From NCBI GenBank assembly GCA_012656075.1, contig JAAKBF010000049.1, forward strand, positions 248,001-312,000: 64,000 nt of DNA. Reading direction: 5' to 3'. Positions within the stretch are counted from its first letter, which is position 1. Every line of letters starts with the position of its first letter. The position numbers and the translations under genes were made by a program. The notes under the pieces are model-generated. The model was given only the letters and a program-made list of their open reading frames with translations. It had not been told where the DNA came from and did not search any database. Below, one piece after another: positions 44,288-54,954 of this stretch. The DNA comes from Phytophthora hibernalis (Eukaryota; Oomycota; Peronosporomycetes; Peronosporales; Peronosporaceae).

Positions 44288-46083
44288 ATGCAGTTCTGCT
44301 ACGCCATCTTACTGGCGACCATAGCCATATCGGCGAGCGGAGTACCCGTCAAGGCAAATGCAGAACTGAAGTGGGATTCCTGCCCTGAGTACACCTTCTC
44401 TGATGCAGGGAGCTCGAGTGGCGAAGACGCTGAGTGCGCTGTCTACAATGCGTTACTGTGTCACCCTGGAGTTTGCGAGGCCCCGAAGGGTGTTGAGCCC
44501 ACCATTGAAGTCTTCGTAAAACGTTTGCCAGCTACGGAAGGGGGCCCAGAGACTGCTCGCAATGTTTGGCTCCTGCAAGGAGGACCGGGTTATTCATCTG
44601 TCTCACGTAAGTGTTTGGTTTCATTGTTGTTGTTGTTTTTTAGCTCTCTTACTTGACTGTTCGTGTTTTTGGTGTGCTAGTGGAGTCGACGATGGTGAGT
44701 CTTCATGCGCAGTTAAAAGGTACCGTGAATGTGTACCTCATGGATCACCGCGGGACCGGGCGCAGTACGCGGCTAAACTGTTTGGCAGAGAGCCCCGCTA
44801 CTGATATGTGGGAAAGTCAAGTGGAAGCATCGTCAGTGGGCGCTTGCGCACAAGAATTGGCTACCAACTATGGAGATCTTTCGTCCTTCTCCATGACGAG
44901 CGCAGCTAAGGACGTGGCCTTCTCCATCTCTAACCATACAAATGGTGAAGACACCATTGTGTTTGGATGGAGCTATGGCACTGCACTGGCGGAACGCCTT
45001 ATGCACTTGGCCCCACCTGAAGTGACTGGATATTTCTTGGACGGTATTTCTTCGTCGTCCGGTGCACGTCAAGGGTTCGAATACTATTCCACGTGGGATA
45101 CCGACTTTGGTCAGGTCGGGGACAGATTCTTGGCGCTGTGTGATCAAGATGAACAAATTAGCGCCCGATTCGAGCCGGAAGGTCTGTCGGGGACAATCCA
45201 AAGTCTGATGACGAAGTTTGACAAAGATCCAGAATCGACATGTTCAGTACTAATCAACTTCATGGGGTTTGGCATTGAGCCACCCTCGTTTTCGCTGCGG
45301 CGTGTACTTGGAACAATGTTGTCAGACGCAGACTTGCGAAATCTCATCCCGCCGGTCGTATTTCGATTGAATCGCTGTGCAAGCAAGGACGTTGACGTTT
45401 TGAATCAAGTTGTCGCGAGCATGAGTGATACTCCTATTATTACAAACGAGGATGTTGCCTATCAATCATCGCTGCTCACCGATCTCATCTCTTTCTCCGA
45501 GATGTGGGAAACCCCAACGCCGTCGATGGCCAATATGGAAAAGCGGTTTACGGACGTGCTCATGTCCGACACGGGCATGTACAATACCACTCAACTTTAT
45601 TGTGCCTTCTCGAAAGAAGAGTCCGAGACGTGTGATCAGTTCAACTTCGGAGACTACGACGCCAACCCACTCATCTACGAGCGTGACGAATACTGGAACA
45701 AGAGTGCCGTTATTCCGAGCCAGGCTAGCGTGCTGTTGCTTAGCAGCAAGCTGGATGGACAGACACCACACAAGTACGCGGAGTACCTGCTGAGCGCTCT
45801 TGACGGCGACAACAAGGAGTTGATTGCATTTGAATACGCCACACATGGCGCCATTTCATCCACGCCACTCATTACCGGTGACACCACGTGTGGCATGGAA
45901 TTGCTTGCATCATACGTAAAGAATGGAGGAGATCTGGAGCTACTTGATAAATCTTGCTTCGACAAGATGCCTGGGCTCAATTTGACAACTCCGACGGAAT
46001 ACGTGCAACTCTACATGGTCACGACCGATGCGTACGACGGCAACTACGACCGGAGCTGGCTCGACGAGCTGGAACAGTTGTGA
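44288..46083 (+). CDS. Secreted S33-family serine protease (tripeptidyl aminopeptidase-like), copy 4, intact
   Basis: Alpha/beta-hydrolase peptidase, 573 residues after removal of a 74-base GT-AG intron (44607-44680); exons 44288-44606 and 44681-46083 join in frame. N-terminal signal peptide (MQFCYAILLATIAISASG), so probably secreted. Oxyanion-loop motif QGGPG (97-101), MDHRGTGRST, nucleophile elbow GWSYGT with Ser204, Asp465 in SSKLDGQ and His495 in ATHG: the full triad is present. S33 enzymes of this type release amino acids or short peptides from N-termini (proline iminopeptidase or tripeptidyl peptidase); the substrate here is unknown. The ATG is chosen because it starts the signal peptide and follows the initiator motif. 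Copy 2 is its truncated near-twin; copies 1 and 3 are more distant. It is the only intact member in the window. Confidence 0.9.
44607..44680 (+). other. Intron of S33 copy 4
   Basis: GTAAGT donor and GTGCTAG acceptor after a T-rich tract; 74 bases. The same position and phase are kept in copies 1-3 (83-84 bases in copies 1 and 3), which supports a real intron. Confidence 0.85.
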
Positions 46084-46214
46084 ATCTTGCTACTGTAGTA
46101 GTTTCCAAGAGGCAATTGACATAGACGGCTTGACTAAAGACAACATACAGTTGACTTTACATCACCCAGCCTCGACAAGTTTTTTCTTTGTCAGGAGGAA
46201 AACCAAGCTCGTAA

Positions 46215-46610
46215 TTGGTACCCATATTCGGCTTCCCTGATGCCCATCCCAGTATACCCGAAATCAGGTCGGGTATGGGCGAAGCCACCCCGTGTCCAAC
46301 CCGGAATCTCTGGATTTTATATCCAGTGTCTACCGATCGCAAACGAGGTCTGAATCCTTGCATTTCTAATACCTTTCGTAATACGATTTGGATACTTCAG
46401 CAAATAAGCTTTACAGCCCTGCTTTACTTTATAACCGGATCGACTATACTTTTTTTTGTTGACCCGCAGAAGATTAGGACAAAATACCAGAATGATATGA
46501 TATCACTTATAATCGTATTTTACCTGCAGCAGATGATTTATCCAGACCGTTCAATCAACATTTTGGATGTTTTTCTTCGAGCAACGCACTACGTAGTACT
46601 ATAATACCGC
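46215..46610 (-). repeat. Dispersed repeat R2, right (inverted) copy
   Basis: Reverse-complement match to 4080-4330 (TGATATCACTTATAATCGTA, ACCTGCAGCAGATGATTTAT, GGATTTTATATCCAG). Non-coding; begins about 130 bases after the stop of S33 copy 4. Confidence 0.6.
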
Positions 46611-46695
46611 GCCGTTTACTACAGTGGTGTATAAAAATTCCGTACGCTTGAATTTATTGAAGCGCGCGGCCAGTAAATAATTTTTGTTGGTTATT

Positions 46696-47372
46696 GGGGG
46701 GTCACACTGAGGGGTTCCGGCATAAAAATACCGAAACCGAGGTGTTCGGACTGCGTCCGCCTCCGGTATAGCTTAATTTTGCTATGGCGGAAATCGAACA
46801 TAAAATAAACGTAAATACCCCCTGCTCCAGACCAGGGGTATTTTGACGGCATAGCCACCACCGTTCATTCCTGTCACCACTACGCATGCATGTACACTAC
46901 AGGAGCAGCGCAGCAACAGGCTGTGCATGGCACCACAGTTAGGAGCAGGACCACAACCACATATACTTGTAGTATGCGCAGAAGAAACACTTCAGTATCC
47001 CAGTACTGTGGTAAGCAGCAGCGCTGTCGCTAGCGTCGCCTCGAGCATCGGGCACGCGGCGAGTATCGCGACATGCCGCTCGCGACTGTGGACGGCCACT
47101 AACCAGCGAGTTAAAGCAGCAACTGCAGTAGCACCAGCAAGCGCGTTGCCGTCAGCTGCGAGCTCACGCAGGCGGTCTCCTCTCCATGCCGTGCTCCTCC
47201 GTTGTAAAGGGGAAAATGAAAACCTCCTAAAATAGATATATCACCTGTCAAATTCGATCGCTATTCCGGAGCCCCAGCGTGAACAGCTTCCCGGTACCGC
47301 AGTACATAAACGCGAAAGCCACGTGCGGCGTCCCGGCAATCCTCTATGCCGGAACCCTCAGTGTGACCCCCC
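46696..47372. mobile_element. Non-autonomous TIR element (MITE-like, about 677 bases)
   Basis: Terminal inverted repeats: GGGGGGTCACACTGAGGGG.. at 46696-46724 and its reverse complement at 47345-47372 (28 of 29 positions, one base missing). ATT flanks both ends (46693-46695 and 47373-47375), a possible three-base target duplication. There is no transposase inside. The superfamily is uncertain; a three-base duplication would suit PIF/Harbinger. It sits between the inverted R2 and R1 blocks, which on the left side of the window are only about 300 bases apart. Confidence 0.7.
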
Positions 47373-47617
47373 ATTGTCCAGCATTCATCCGGCTGCCGAG
47401 CGTAAGCGAAGGCGGCCTCCGATTGGCTATAAAGCGTCTGAGCGAAGCAAAGGCCGCGCCCTTCCCCGTGATTTGCGGGACCGAAGGGCCCGCCCACTAC
47501 TTTCCTTACGTAATTTATTTATTTTGGTGAGTAGTGCAGCGAGCCCCTGTGAGCGGAACGGGTGCGCTCCCAGACTTAACCAATAAAGTAAACCGCCGCG
47601 GAGCGGCGGCACTCGGC

Positions 47618-48000
47618 TAGTACAGTTAGGTGTAGTAAGAATATGTGTGCGTCGTTGCATTGTCGACTTATCTTCACACTTTCATGCAAGTCTACGTAAC
47701 AAAATCTAAAATAGCATCAGTCACGGAAACCTATTCGTGCAATTTGAACGAAACATTTCCTGCAGCTACCTTGGCCAGAAAAAGGAATTACTACGCCTGG
47801 TGGTATGGATTCATGGTGAGAAAGTTACACGCGTTGGGAGGGGTTTCGTTTGAGTAAATACGCATGCATGATTGGCATAGTTAGAAGTAGCAACCGTCTA
47901 ATTAGAAGCGAAGTGATGTTAGATCGATGAATTTAGGATTCCTTTACCACTCCTTCTTCCAACATTTTGCTAATACTTCGAATTACCGCTTATTTTTCGC
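47618..48000 (-). repeat. Dispersed repeat R1, right (inverted) copy
   Basis: Reverse-complement match to 3420-3750 (GGGAGGGGTTTCGTTTGAG, TAATTAGAAGCGAAGTGATG). Non-coding. The next 600 bases (48001-48596) contain no recognisable gene. Confidence 0.6.
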
Positions 48001-48596
48001 CTTCATTTGAAATCCATTTTTCTATAAACACTTGTTCTCAAACAGTTCTCACTTTGAAGGATCGTGTTGTTGTTACGTGATACCGGTTTCGAGGACGGTG
48101 TCTTGGCGCTCAAATCCTGAAAGTGAAGAGTCTCGATAGGATCAAAAGCTCTAGGTAAGCCAAAACGACGGCGATTGAAGCATTTGCGGGCTGGGTAGAA
48201 AACTCTAAGCTACGGGTACAACTCCAAGGAAGTGAAAGAAAGCGCCTTGGGCGATGTCTCGCGAATTCAAACGATCGGTTGACCGGGGATTACTTTCAAG
48301 ATTTTTGAATTTGAATTTGAAGAGAGGTACATTAATGTCATTTAGGCTAGCCTAACGCCACCTAATGCCCATGCCCATCCAACGCCAGTGATCCAATCGG
48401 TGGGTTTGGCCGACTTTTGCAGTACGCAGGTGTCGGCCTACCTTACAGGTTACACGGTTCCCGTTGCGACCTCCGTTGCGACCTCCGATACGGTCGTCGT
48501 CTCCTGAGCATCTAGCCACTGTTGTACGTCATGTGTGAGAGAAGTCATAACACCCCTCCACGCCCGCCCGTCGTCTGGATATTCACTCGCATTCCA

Positions 48597-49112
48597 CTAC
48601 ATGTGTTGGTCTGTCTCCTGCGCCACTCGCGCTAGCGCTGTCGCAGTTCGGTTGTGCTCGCGCGGTTGAGTGGACCAGCTACAAACTGCCACCGCATCGG
48701 CCGCACGTTTCGCTCTCCAGAACGCTCCCTTCAACATCTGCGCCTTCGGAAGTTTCCTGTTGGTGAGCTGTCGTATCACGTCAGCGTGGTCCGCCATTAC
48801 ATGTACAGGGCTCCAAAATTGTGTGCGGCATCGTCGCAGCCCTTGGAGTTGGCTCAATTGGTTGGCGTGTTGTTGCGCTAGAGCCGGTCCTGAGTAGCAG
48901 GAGCCACTCGCAAAGAGGAGGACAAAATCACCGGTTCCCTGGTGCAGTTTGACGATCACTGTTCCGGTAGTCCCTCTCTTGTGAGGTGTGGCAGGTCTCC
49001 CTGCAAACGCAACTAAAAAGCAGTATCCTCCTCGCGGGACTGCGTGATCATGGTCCGCCCAATCCACCACGAGTACAGTGCAGACGATCGAGCTAATGCG
49101 GTCGCGTAGCAT
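48597..49112 (-). pseudogene. LINE 2 RNase H remnant
   Basis: Shows GTTGTVIVKLHQ, SPVHVMADHADVIRQL and AVCSWSTQPREHNRTATALA, aligning with the LINE 1 and LINE 3 RNase H domains from the second strand onward. The first strand with GGSRGNPGPGG has degenerated (AGRPATPHKRGTTGTV), and the catalytic Asp is missing. Confidence 0.6.
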
Positions 49113-50696
49113 GGGGTTTAAGGGAGCCGACAGTCCATCGTGACGTCTCGATGCCCTGTTCGCAGTCTGGTGGCGAACCCAGCTACATGGTACGCCGGCG
49201 ACACATCGTTATATTCGTCGAAGTACGCTATCCGCCACCGCCAGACCGCGAGTAAGTATTGCGCAGTCCAATGCTCCAGCAGCTAGCTGTCACCCGTTTG
49301 ATCGTGTTCCCCAGGTCTTCAATTTGATCCGCTGGCAAATCCGCCACGATGCGGCGTACCCGGTAAGGTTAGAGAGAAAATAGCCTCCTCAAAGTCGTTG
49401 AGTTTCATCCCTGCAGACTTCCACCTGGATATAAACGTGGCGCGGAGCTGTGTGGCTGCAGAATAGCCCCAGAAAACATGTTGTAGGTCAATGCGTTCCA
49501 GCTGAACGCAGTCTGCATGGGGACATCCCATCCCGGCCGACACTGGGTTGTACAAGGATAGTGCCTGGTGCTTAATCCGTAATAGGATTTGTTCTCCTCA
49601 GGGTATAGGCCCACCACCCTTCGAATTCGTGTCCACGCCAGCGCCGTAATGCCCGCCGCCGCGCCTGAACTCAAATCCGGCCAGCGTTCTTGGCGTGCTG
49701 CAGCGATGGCTACTCCTTTTGCCTACGCCCTTAGTCGCAGTTTCGCTTTATAGAGCCTCCGAGGCGTCTTCCACCTGCGCTTACCGGCCCAGAGGCAGAC
49801 CATTCTGGCCAACCTCAGGGGCGGAAGCACCTCCGTGACAGTAGTCGTGGGCCCCACCACCGTCTGCATTGCGGTCACCAGCTCTCGATGGGACTGCAGT
49901 ATGCCCTCGTCCGTGGGTCTCGACTCCGGCCCAGTAGCAAGGAGAAATCTGTCCGCCGTGATTCGGCCTGTCGCCTGGACTTGCATGTCCTCCTTCGTGA
50001 AAACTGCACGTCACCACTATGGTCGCGGCGTCTCGTGAGCTGCGGGTAGTTCAAGAAGAGCAGGTGGATTATGCCATCGATCTGACGTTGGGAAAGTTTG
50101 GACACCTTGTGAACCAGAGCCGTCACTACCAGCCCCCAGTGTCCTTTCATTTCCAGTGAATGACATCCCGGAGCTGCTGTCCAGGGGCGCCAATAGTCTT
50201 ATAGAGCGAGGTAGGAGTGATAATACGCCCCGACACCGTGTACAGCCGCACTGTGGCCAGGTCCATATACGGCAGCCAATCCATACAGAATTCACCATGA
50301 GCGGCAAGTTCGGCCGCGATATACCGATCGCAGATAGACCCTCATATTCACCAGTAGCCGGCGGCCCCGCCATTGCAGCTCCACCTCCACCTTGAAGTAC
50401 GTCATTCGGCCCACCGCCAGGACCATGGATCGTTTCTCCGGGAGGACCTCCACTCCACCGTGTACGGCGCAGATCGTCACCCCTGTCGCCCATAGCGTGT
50501 CATGCAATAGCTTGCCGTAGCTCTGGACCGCAGTGAGCCGTGGTGTGATGTACATCTGGTCTGCGACCGTCTTGGCAGCAGCAGTGCCCCCACAATGAGG
50601 GCCTCAGTGTCAGCTTCAATTGCCCAAACGTTGACCGTCACCGCGGCCAAAGCCATCAGTTCTTTTGAGATCCGGGACTGCGAGGCCCCCGCGGTT

Positions 50697-51461
50697 TCAT
50701 GGAAGGACAGCAGCATGCCCATTCAGCCAGGCCCTACCCAACACGTTGCCGTCCGTAAATCGTGCATGCCACACGAAAATTTTGATCATTCCTTGAAATG
50801 CTAAGATCGCTTCACGGGACGGCCATTGATGCCGCCCGATATACAAGAGCTTGGGAATGACGACGGCCATGACCACCAGGCTGCGCTGATCAGCCGTAAT
50901 CGTTTTCCGTGCTGCGAGTGCAAACCGAGTTACCAGTTGCGTTAGAGCCAACTGCCACGTGTACTCCACGTCCGGTGAGCTGCCAACCGTGATGCCGAGG
51001 TAGCGTGAGAGGACCAGCGGTCCCTGTACCGTCAGAGGCTCCGGTAATTCCCGCAACTTCGTTGCCTCCACCGGGTTGAGGGCGACCACCAAGGTCGTCT
51101 TCTCGTTCAGTTGGAGGCCAGATGCCAACGCAAACACCCGCGTAATTGCTAATATGATGACCACCTCAGCCGCCCTGCGCACATTACTGGCGGTGTCATC
51201 GGCGTACCCGCCGACTTTGAGGCGAACTTCTCCCGCCTTGCTCCGCACCATAACCCCCTCAATGTTGCGGTCATTGTCGATACGCCGGTAAAGGGCTTCT
51301 AGCACTAGGAGGAAAAGAAGAGGGACCAAGGGACACCCCTGGCGAATCCCACAAGTCACCATAACCCATCTGGAGCGGTAACCATTCGCGAGGAAGCGCA
51401 CTTTCGTGCTAGTGTGAAGGCCTCTCATCGCTGCAATATACTCTGGGGGAATCCCAGCCAT
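50697..51461 (-). CDS. LINE 2 reverse transcriptase core
   Basis: Open frame of 254 codons holding HTSTKVRFLANGYRSRW, the GIRQGCPLVPLLF motif B region, VGGYADDTASN (motif C, both Asp) and the thumb-side LSRYLGITVGSS. Motif A (LLDFMKSYDSVDREYL, catalytic Asp) lies in the preceding frame at 51425-51823, so one frameshift splits the domain. This is the longest intact LINE reading frame in the window. Confidence 0.85.
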   Translation of the reverse strand: MAGIPPEYIAAMRGLHTSTKVRFLANGYRSRWVMVTCGIRQGCPLVPLLFLLVLEALYRRIDNDRNIEGVMVRSKAGEVRLKVGGYADDTASNVRRAAEVVIILAITRVFALASGLQLNEKTTLVVALNPVEATKLRELPEPLTVQGPLVLSRYLGITVGSSPDVEYTWQLALTQLVTRFALAARKTITADQRSLVVMAVVIPKLLYIGRHQWPSREAILAFQGMIKIFVWHARFTDGNVLGRAWLNGHAAVLP

Positions 51462-52110
51462 TCCAAACCCGCGTATAAGTACTCACGATCCACTGAGTCA
51501 TACGATTTCATGAAGTCGAGCAGGAGCGCGAGAGCTTCTGCCATAGTCGGATCTGTTTTTGCGGCGGCCTGTGCTGCAGTGAACAAAACCACTTTCGCGT
51601 GGATGGTCCGGAATGGGACGAAACCGTTTTGGTTCGGGTGGATCATCATATTCAACTTGAGGCTTGTCCTGGTGGCCATTATTCGCGTTAGGACCTTGTA
51701 GTCATAGTCTATGAGGGCCAGCGGTCTGAAGTTCAACTGGCCTCTGGGCTCTCCCCTTTCTTCAGGCAGAAGATATCTGCATCGAGGAAAGTCGCTGGGA
51801 AAGATCCAGCGGGGTACCATCAATTGTACAAGCGTGTCATGATAGGTACGAGTAGCTCTGCGTGGTCTCGATGCCAGTCATTACCCAAACGGCCTGGGCC
51901 GCAGGCCTTTCCGCGCTTCGATGCCCCGATCGCCGCCGCGACCTCTGCCTCTGTCACTGGTTCCTTGAGGTCCTCCAGCATCTCCGTATACGCTCCGCTA
52001 GGTCCCAGCCATTCTAGCACCTCTACGCGACGTGCCGGTGTAGACCCAAGATGCTGTAAGATCGGTGTCCACGCATCGGCGAGCGTGTCCGCCTTATCGT
52101 GAACACCCCG

Positions 52111-52948
52111 GCTTATTTTCAAGATTGACACAAATGGGTCACCCTTTTTTACTTCGAAGTTGAAAATATGGATATGTACATGTAGACACAATTTGTATTT
52201 GTAGGTAGACGACGTGGATAACACTAGCAAATTGCTTGAGCGCTATTATAGTGATTGCTCTTGAAGAGCAGTAACTTATTGCTCTCGAAAAATCAATTGG
52301 TCATTCAATAATTGCAATCAATTTAACGTAACAATTGATTGCGTTTTTCTGGTTGGCTGAAACCAATAATTGAGCGAACTAATACGGTCTTTTGCATAAA
52401 AAGAACGTCTGATATAAATACAAGTTAGAAGGTAATTCTTTTATAAGGACATATCAGTGCATAGATAAAGCGGGGGCTCGGAAGCAGCCTCATATAATAC
52501 AAAAGGTTATAAGTTTTGGACTGTTCATGATTGAGGCAAAATACTGTACTGTATTACCTTTAATAATTTCGGGCCGGTAACTCACTTGAAGACCGTCTTC
52601 ATAGCGAAGGCAACCCTCAGAACGCAGTGTCGTGCGCTAAAAGCTGTCACACTCGAAATACTGATGATTTTTAACAGCAGCTACTGGAACGCGCAAGTTG
52701 TGAGTGAGTGCCTTTAGGCAGAAGGCAGGTTAATTATTGCGTGAAGGACTATTAAACGTTGCGGAAGCTAGCAACGCCCACGGGGTTGCGGTTGCCGACG
52801 AAGGCAGAGTTTCCCAATGCAGTAGTGGTACTATAGATACATGTAGGTCCGGCTAGGATCTCAGGAAGAGAGAGTTCAAACTCCATTCTCAAATCTCCTC
52901 GCCGCAGCTAAAACCTCGAAGATTACCTTCTCGGACAAAAGCCCCGAC
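52111..52948. other. No gene; AT-rich
   Basis: The left half is AT-rich (52240-52450). No motif or long frame. Bases 52860-52948 precede an ATG at 52949 without a clear initiator motif. Confidence 0.5.
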
Positions 52949-53371
52949 ATGGCCCCCAGGTATTTTTATCTTCGCCCTGGTAGTTTCGGGTTGGTGGCGT
53001 TCGCGTACGGGAAGGCGGAAAGCCCAGTGGCGCTCGTAAGAAACGTCGAATTCAAACTGGTCCACAGCGGGCGTTGGATCGAGGAGCTAACTGAGTTAGT
53101 CGAACTGCCGTTCGAAGAAATGTCCTCCAGATCTGTGTCCGCCGAGGAAGCACTAGATGGCGCCGGCACGTTTGTAGGGGGCGTCATTTGTACGTCACGG
53201 GTTAGCACCGGTGGAGTCCGCGTCTGGGAGTATGGATTGGTGGTCGAATACACATGGGAGAAAAGCCAGAAACAAGGCTGGCTCGATGTCAATGTTAATG
53301 GCTCTGTCGTTTCTGTTGTGTACTCAACATCCTGCACACAAGATATTGCCGTCAAGGTATACGCACATTAG
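52949..53371 (+). CDS. Unrecognised 140-residue ORF
   Basis: Begins MAPRYFYLRPGSFGLVAFAY and has the composition of a folded protein: alternating hydrophobic strands (VEFKLVHSGRWIEELTELVE, GVRVWEYGLVVEYTWE) and an acidic patch. There is no signal peptide or known motif. The opposite strand has an almost equally long Ser/Thr-rich frame, which I consider the shadow. A second ORF (53402-53647) follows after 30 bases. It lies next to the recombinase end of the DIRS-like element but on the other strand. Function unknown. Confidence 0.4.
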   Translation: MAPRYFYLRPGSFGLVAFAYGKAESPVALVRNVEFKLVHSGRWIEELTELVELPFEEMSSRSVSAEEALDGAGTFVGGVICTSRVSTGGVRVWEYGLVVEYTWEKSQKQGWLDVNVNGSVVSVVYSTSCTQDIAVKVYAH

Positions 53372-53401
53372 CCATGTTATGGGAAAAACACCAGACTCGT
53401 C

Positions 53402-53647
53402 ATGTTCGAAGAGACGAAGCAGATTCACGAACGAGTCTACATAAAGTTTAACGGAGTCGAGTGTACAGTAGTACGTGATACGAAGGTTCTTCTCGGTGAC
53501 ATGGGACGAAAATCAATCGACGAGTCCAGGATCCTTCCTCTTCTGGATATTTCAAGTTTCGAAATGTCAGAAGTGAGTATTCTCGATTATGTTTACTACA
53601 AAGAAGGTGATCGTTTTCAAGGATCGCGATCACGTGGGGCTAAATGA
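53402..53647 (+). CDS. Unrecognised 81-residue ORF
   Basis: Reads HERVYIKFNGVECTVVRDTK and DISSFEMSEVSILDYVYYKE. It follows 52949-53371 in another frame and could be its continuation after a frameshift or intron. Its last 30 bases lie in the 60-base direct repeat at 53614, so the C-terminus may come from repeat DNA. No family recognised. Confidence 0.35.
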   Translation: MFEETKQIHERVYIKFNGVECTVVRDTKVLLGDMGRKSIDESRILPLLDISSFEMSEVSILDYVYYKEGDRFQGSRSRGAK

Positions 53648-53906
53648 ACTTCATTTTGAGCATCTCGGGTGTGAGCGGTGGGTCGAGAGCGGAGTAAAAG
53701 AGAAAGTAAAGTCGACTGGAGCTCACAGCCTTCCTCCTACAACTAAACTTAGCCTGAATTTTCTAGTAACCTTCTTGTGATCCGAAAAAGAAGCCTTCCT
53801 CTTTCGACTGCAACGTCTTCGACATCTTGTCCGTGGACGCCGAACATTTTCAAGGATCGCGATCACGTGGGGCTAAATGAACTTCATTTTGAGCATCTCG
53901 GGTGTG
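53614..53906. repeat. 60-base perfect direct repeat next to the tyrosine recombinase
   Basis: Bases 53614-53673 and 53847-53906 are identical (TTTTCAAGGATCGCGATCAC..GGGTGTG), 233 bases apart, ending about 70 bases beyond the recombinase stop. Ngaro-type elements carry split direct repeats in the order A1-ORFs-B1-A2-B2, so the pair could be B1 and B2 with A2 between. I did not find a matching A1 near 57.1-57.8 kb. Confidence 0.7.
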
Positions 53907-53975
53907 GAGTGGTGAGCCCCACTAGTCCCCACCGCCACGCACCTCGATCGGTTAGGGCCGCCATTGGGGAAGGTT

Positions 53976-54832
53976 TCAGTCCCGTGTCATCGGATCACAC
54001 ATCAGCTTGGCTAAACCCTTTGATCCGTCAGAGGTCAGCACTGGGTACTCTTCATAGGCACTTGACAACCAACGACCCAACAACTTGATGACTAGGCGAT
54101 CAGCTCCCGAGTTCATCAGAATCGTAGCACCGCCAACTCTCACTGAGTGCGTCGAAAACAGTCTTGCATCGAGGCCTGCCGATTCTGCAGCTCGCTTCAG
54201 CGTTTCTGCCATTTCGCTCGCCGTAATTCCATTCCCCGCTCCTGTTGATAGTGCCGGTTGGCCAGCATCCGTACCAAAAGCTTGGGCTCCTCGCTGGATC
54301 CACGGGGCAGCTCTAACGGGACACAGAATGGCACCACACGACCGGTGATGAAAACGCTTTCCTCGCGACCAAACTGATTGTTTTTCGCTTCTTGGAGACG
54401 GATTCCAACGACATCCGCTTGGTGTTATTGAGTCTGGCCTCCCGCATTATCTCGAAAGATAATATCACCTAACCGGAGCACGTAGTTGTGATGTTTCTTG
54501 CCGATGAAGAGATATTCAGATCGTAGTAGTAAGAAAAATAAAGCGAGCAGAAGTCCACCCCACAACAATTGAACCCGTGCACACCGTAAATCCAAGTCAC
54601 GATAGACGATACGGAGAAGAGTGGGAGAAATCGGCTGCTGCTTGACGACAGGGTCTGTGAACCTCCTAATTCCGCGAAGTAGAATCGCATGACCAGCATT
54701 GACGCCGGGGTCGTAACCTGCTGTGTTCTTGTGAAACCACCTCACAGCACACAATTTACTGCAAATCGTCGAATAAGTGTTCCCCTTGCCGACCTTATTC
54801 ATGCCGTACCGCCATAGAAAAACTGCAAACAC
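53976..54832 (-). pseudogene. Tyrosine recombinase of the DIRS/Ngaro-like element
   Basis: N-terminal part 54832-54425 (FAVFLWRYGMNKVGKGNTYS, then LFFLLLRSEYLFIGKKHHNY) and C-terminal part 54303-53976 (RLFSTHSVRVGGATILMNSG, LVIKLLGRWLSS, EEYPVL). HxxR, GRW and the nucleophile Tyr are present. A frame break of about 120 bases around 54310-54420 separates the halves. It acts by cutting and joining circular cDNA into the target without target duplication, as known for the DIRS order. Confidence 0.8.
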
Positions 54833-54954
54833 CCCCAGCTATGCTGAGTTAGCGTCGAGTGTGTCCCGACCTAGTCACGCATTGAAATTCATGAAGGAGC
54901 ACCACCGTTTCCACTGGTCCCAGGAACGGCGGTACTGTATCCGAGAGGTGTCCA

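Larger units (their letters stand above)
48597..52110 (-). mobile_element. 5'-truncated LINE 2
   Basis: Minus-strand non-LTR retrotransposon of the same type as LINE 1. In order: linker end (GVHDKADTLADAW, about 52100), pre-RT region (AAAIGASKRGKACGPGRLGN), RT (51823-50697), a Cys/His motif (MGCPHADC..HVFWGY, about 49500), and a C-terminal RNase H remnant (48597-49112). The start at about 52110 is abrupt and the endonuclease is missing. Several frameshifts; RT is the best preserved part. Confidence 0.85.

Noticed and set aside
46927..47235. 102-codon Ala/Ser-rich ORF inside the TIR element
   Set aside because: Low-complexity GC-rich sequence, no transposase motif.
52966..53355. Minus-strand Ser/Thr-rich 129-codon ORF opposite 52949-53371
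   Set aside because: Composition is what a reversed reading of the plus-strand frame would give; no zinc finger or Gag feature supports it.
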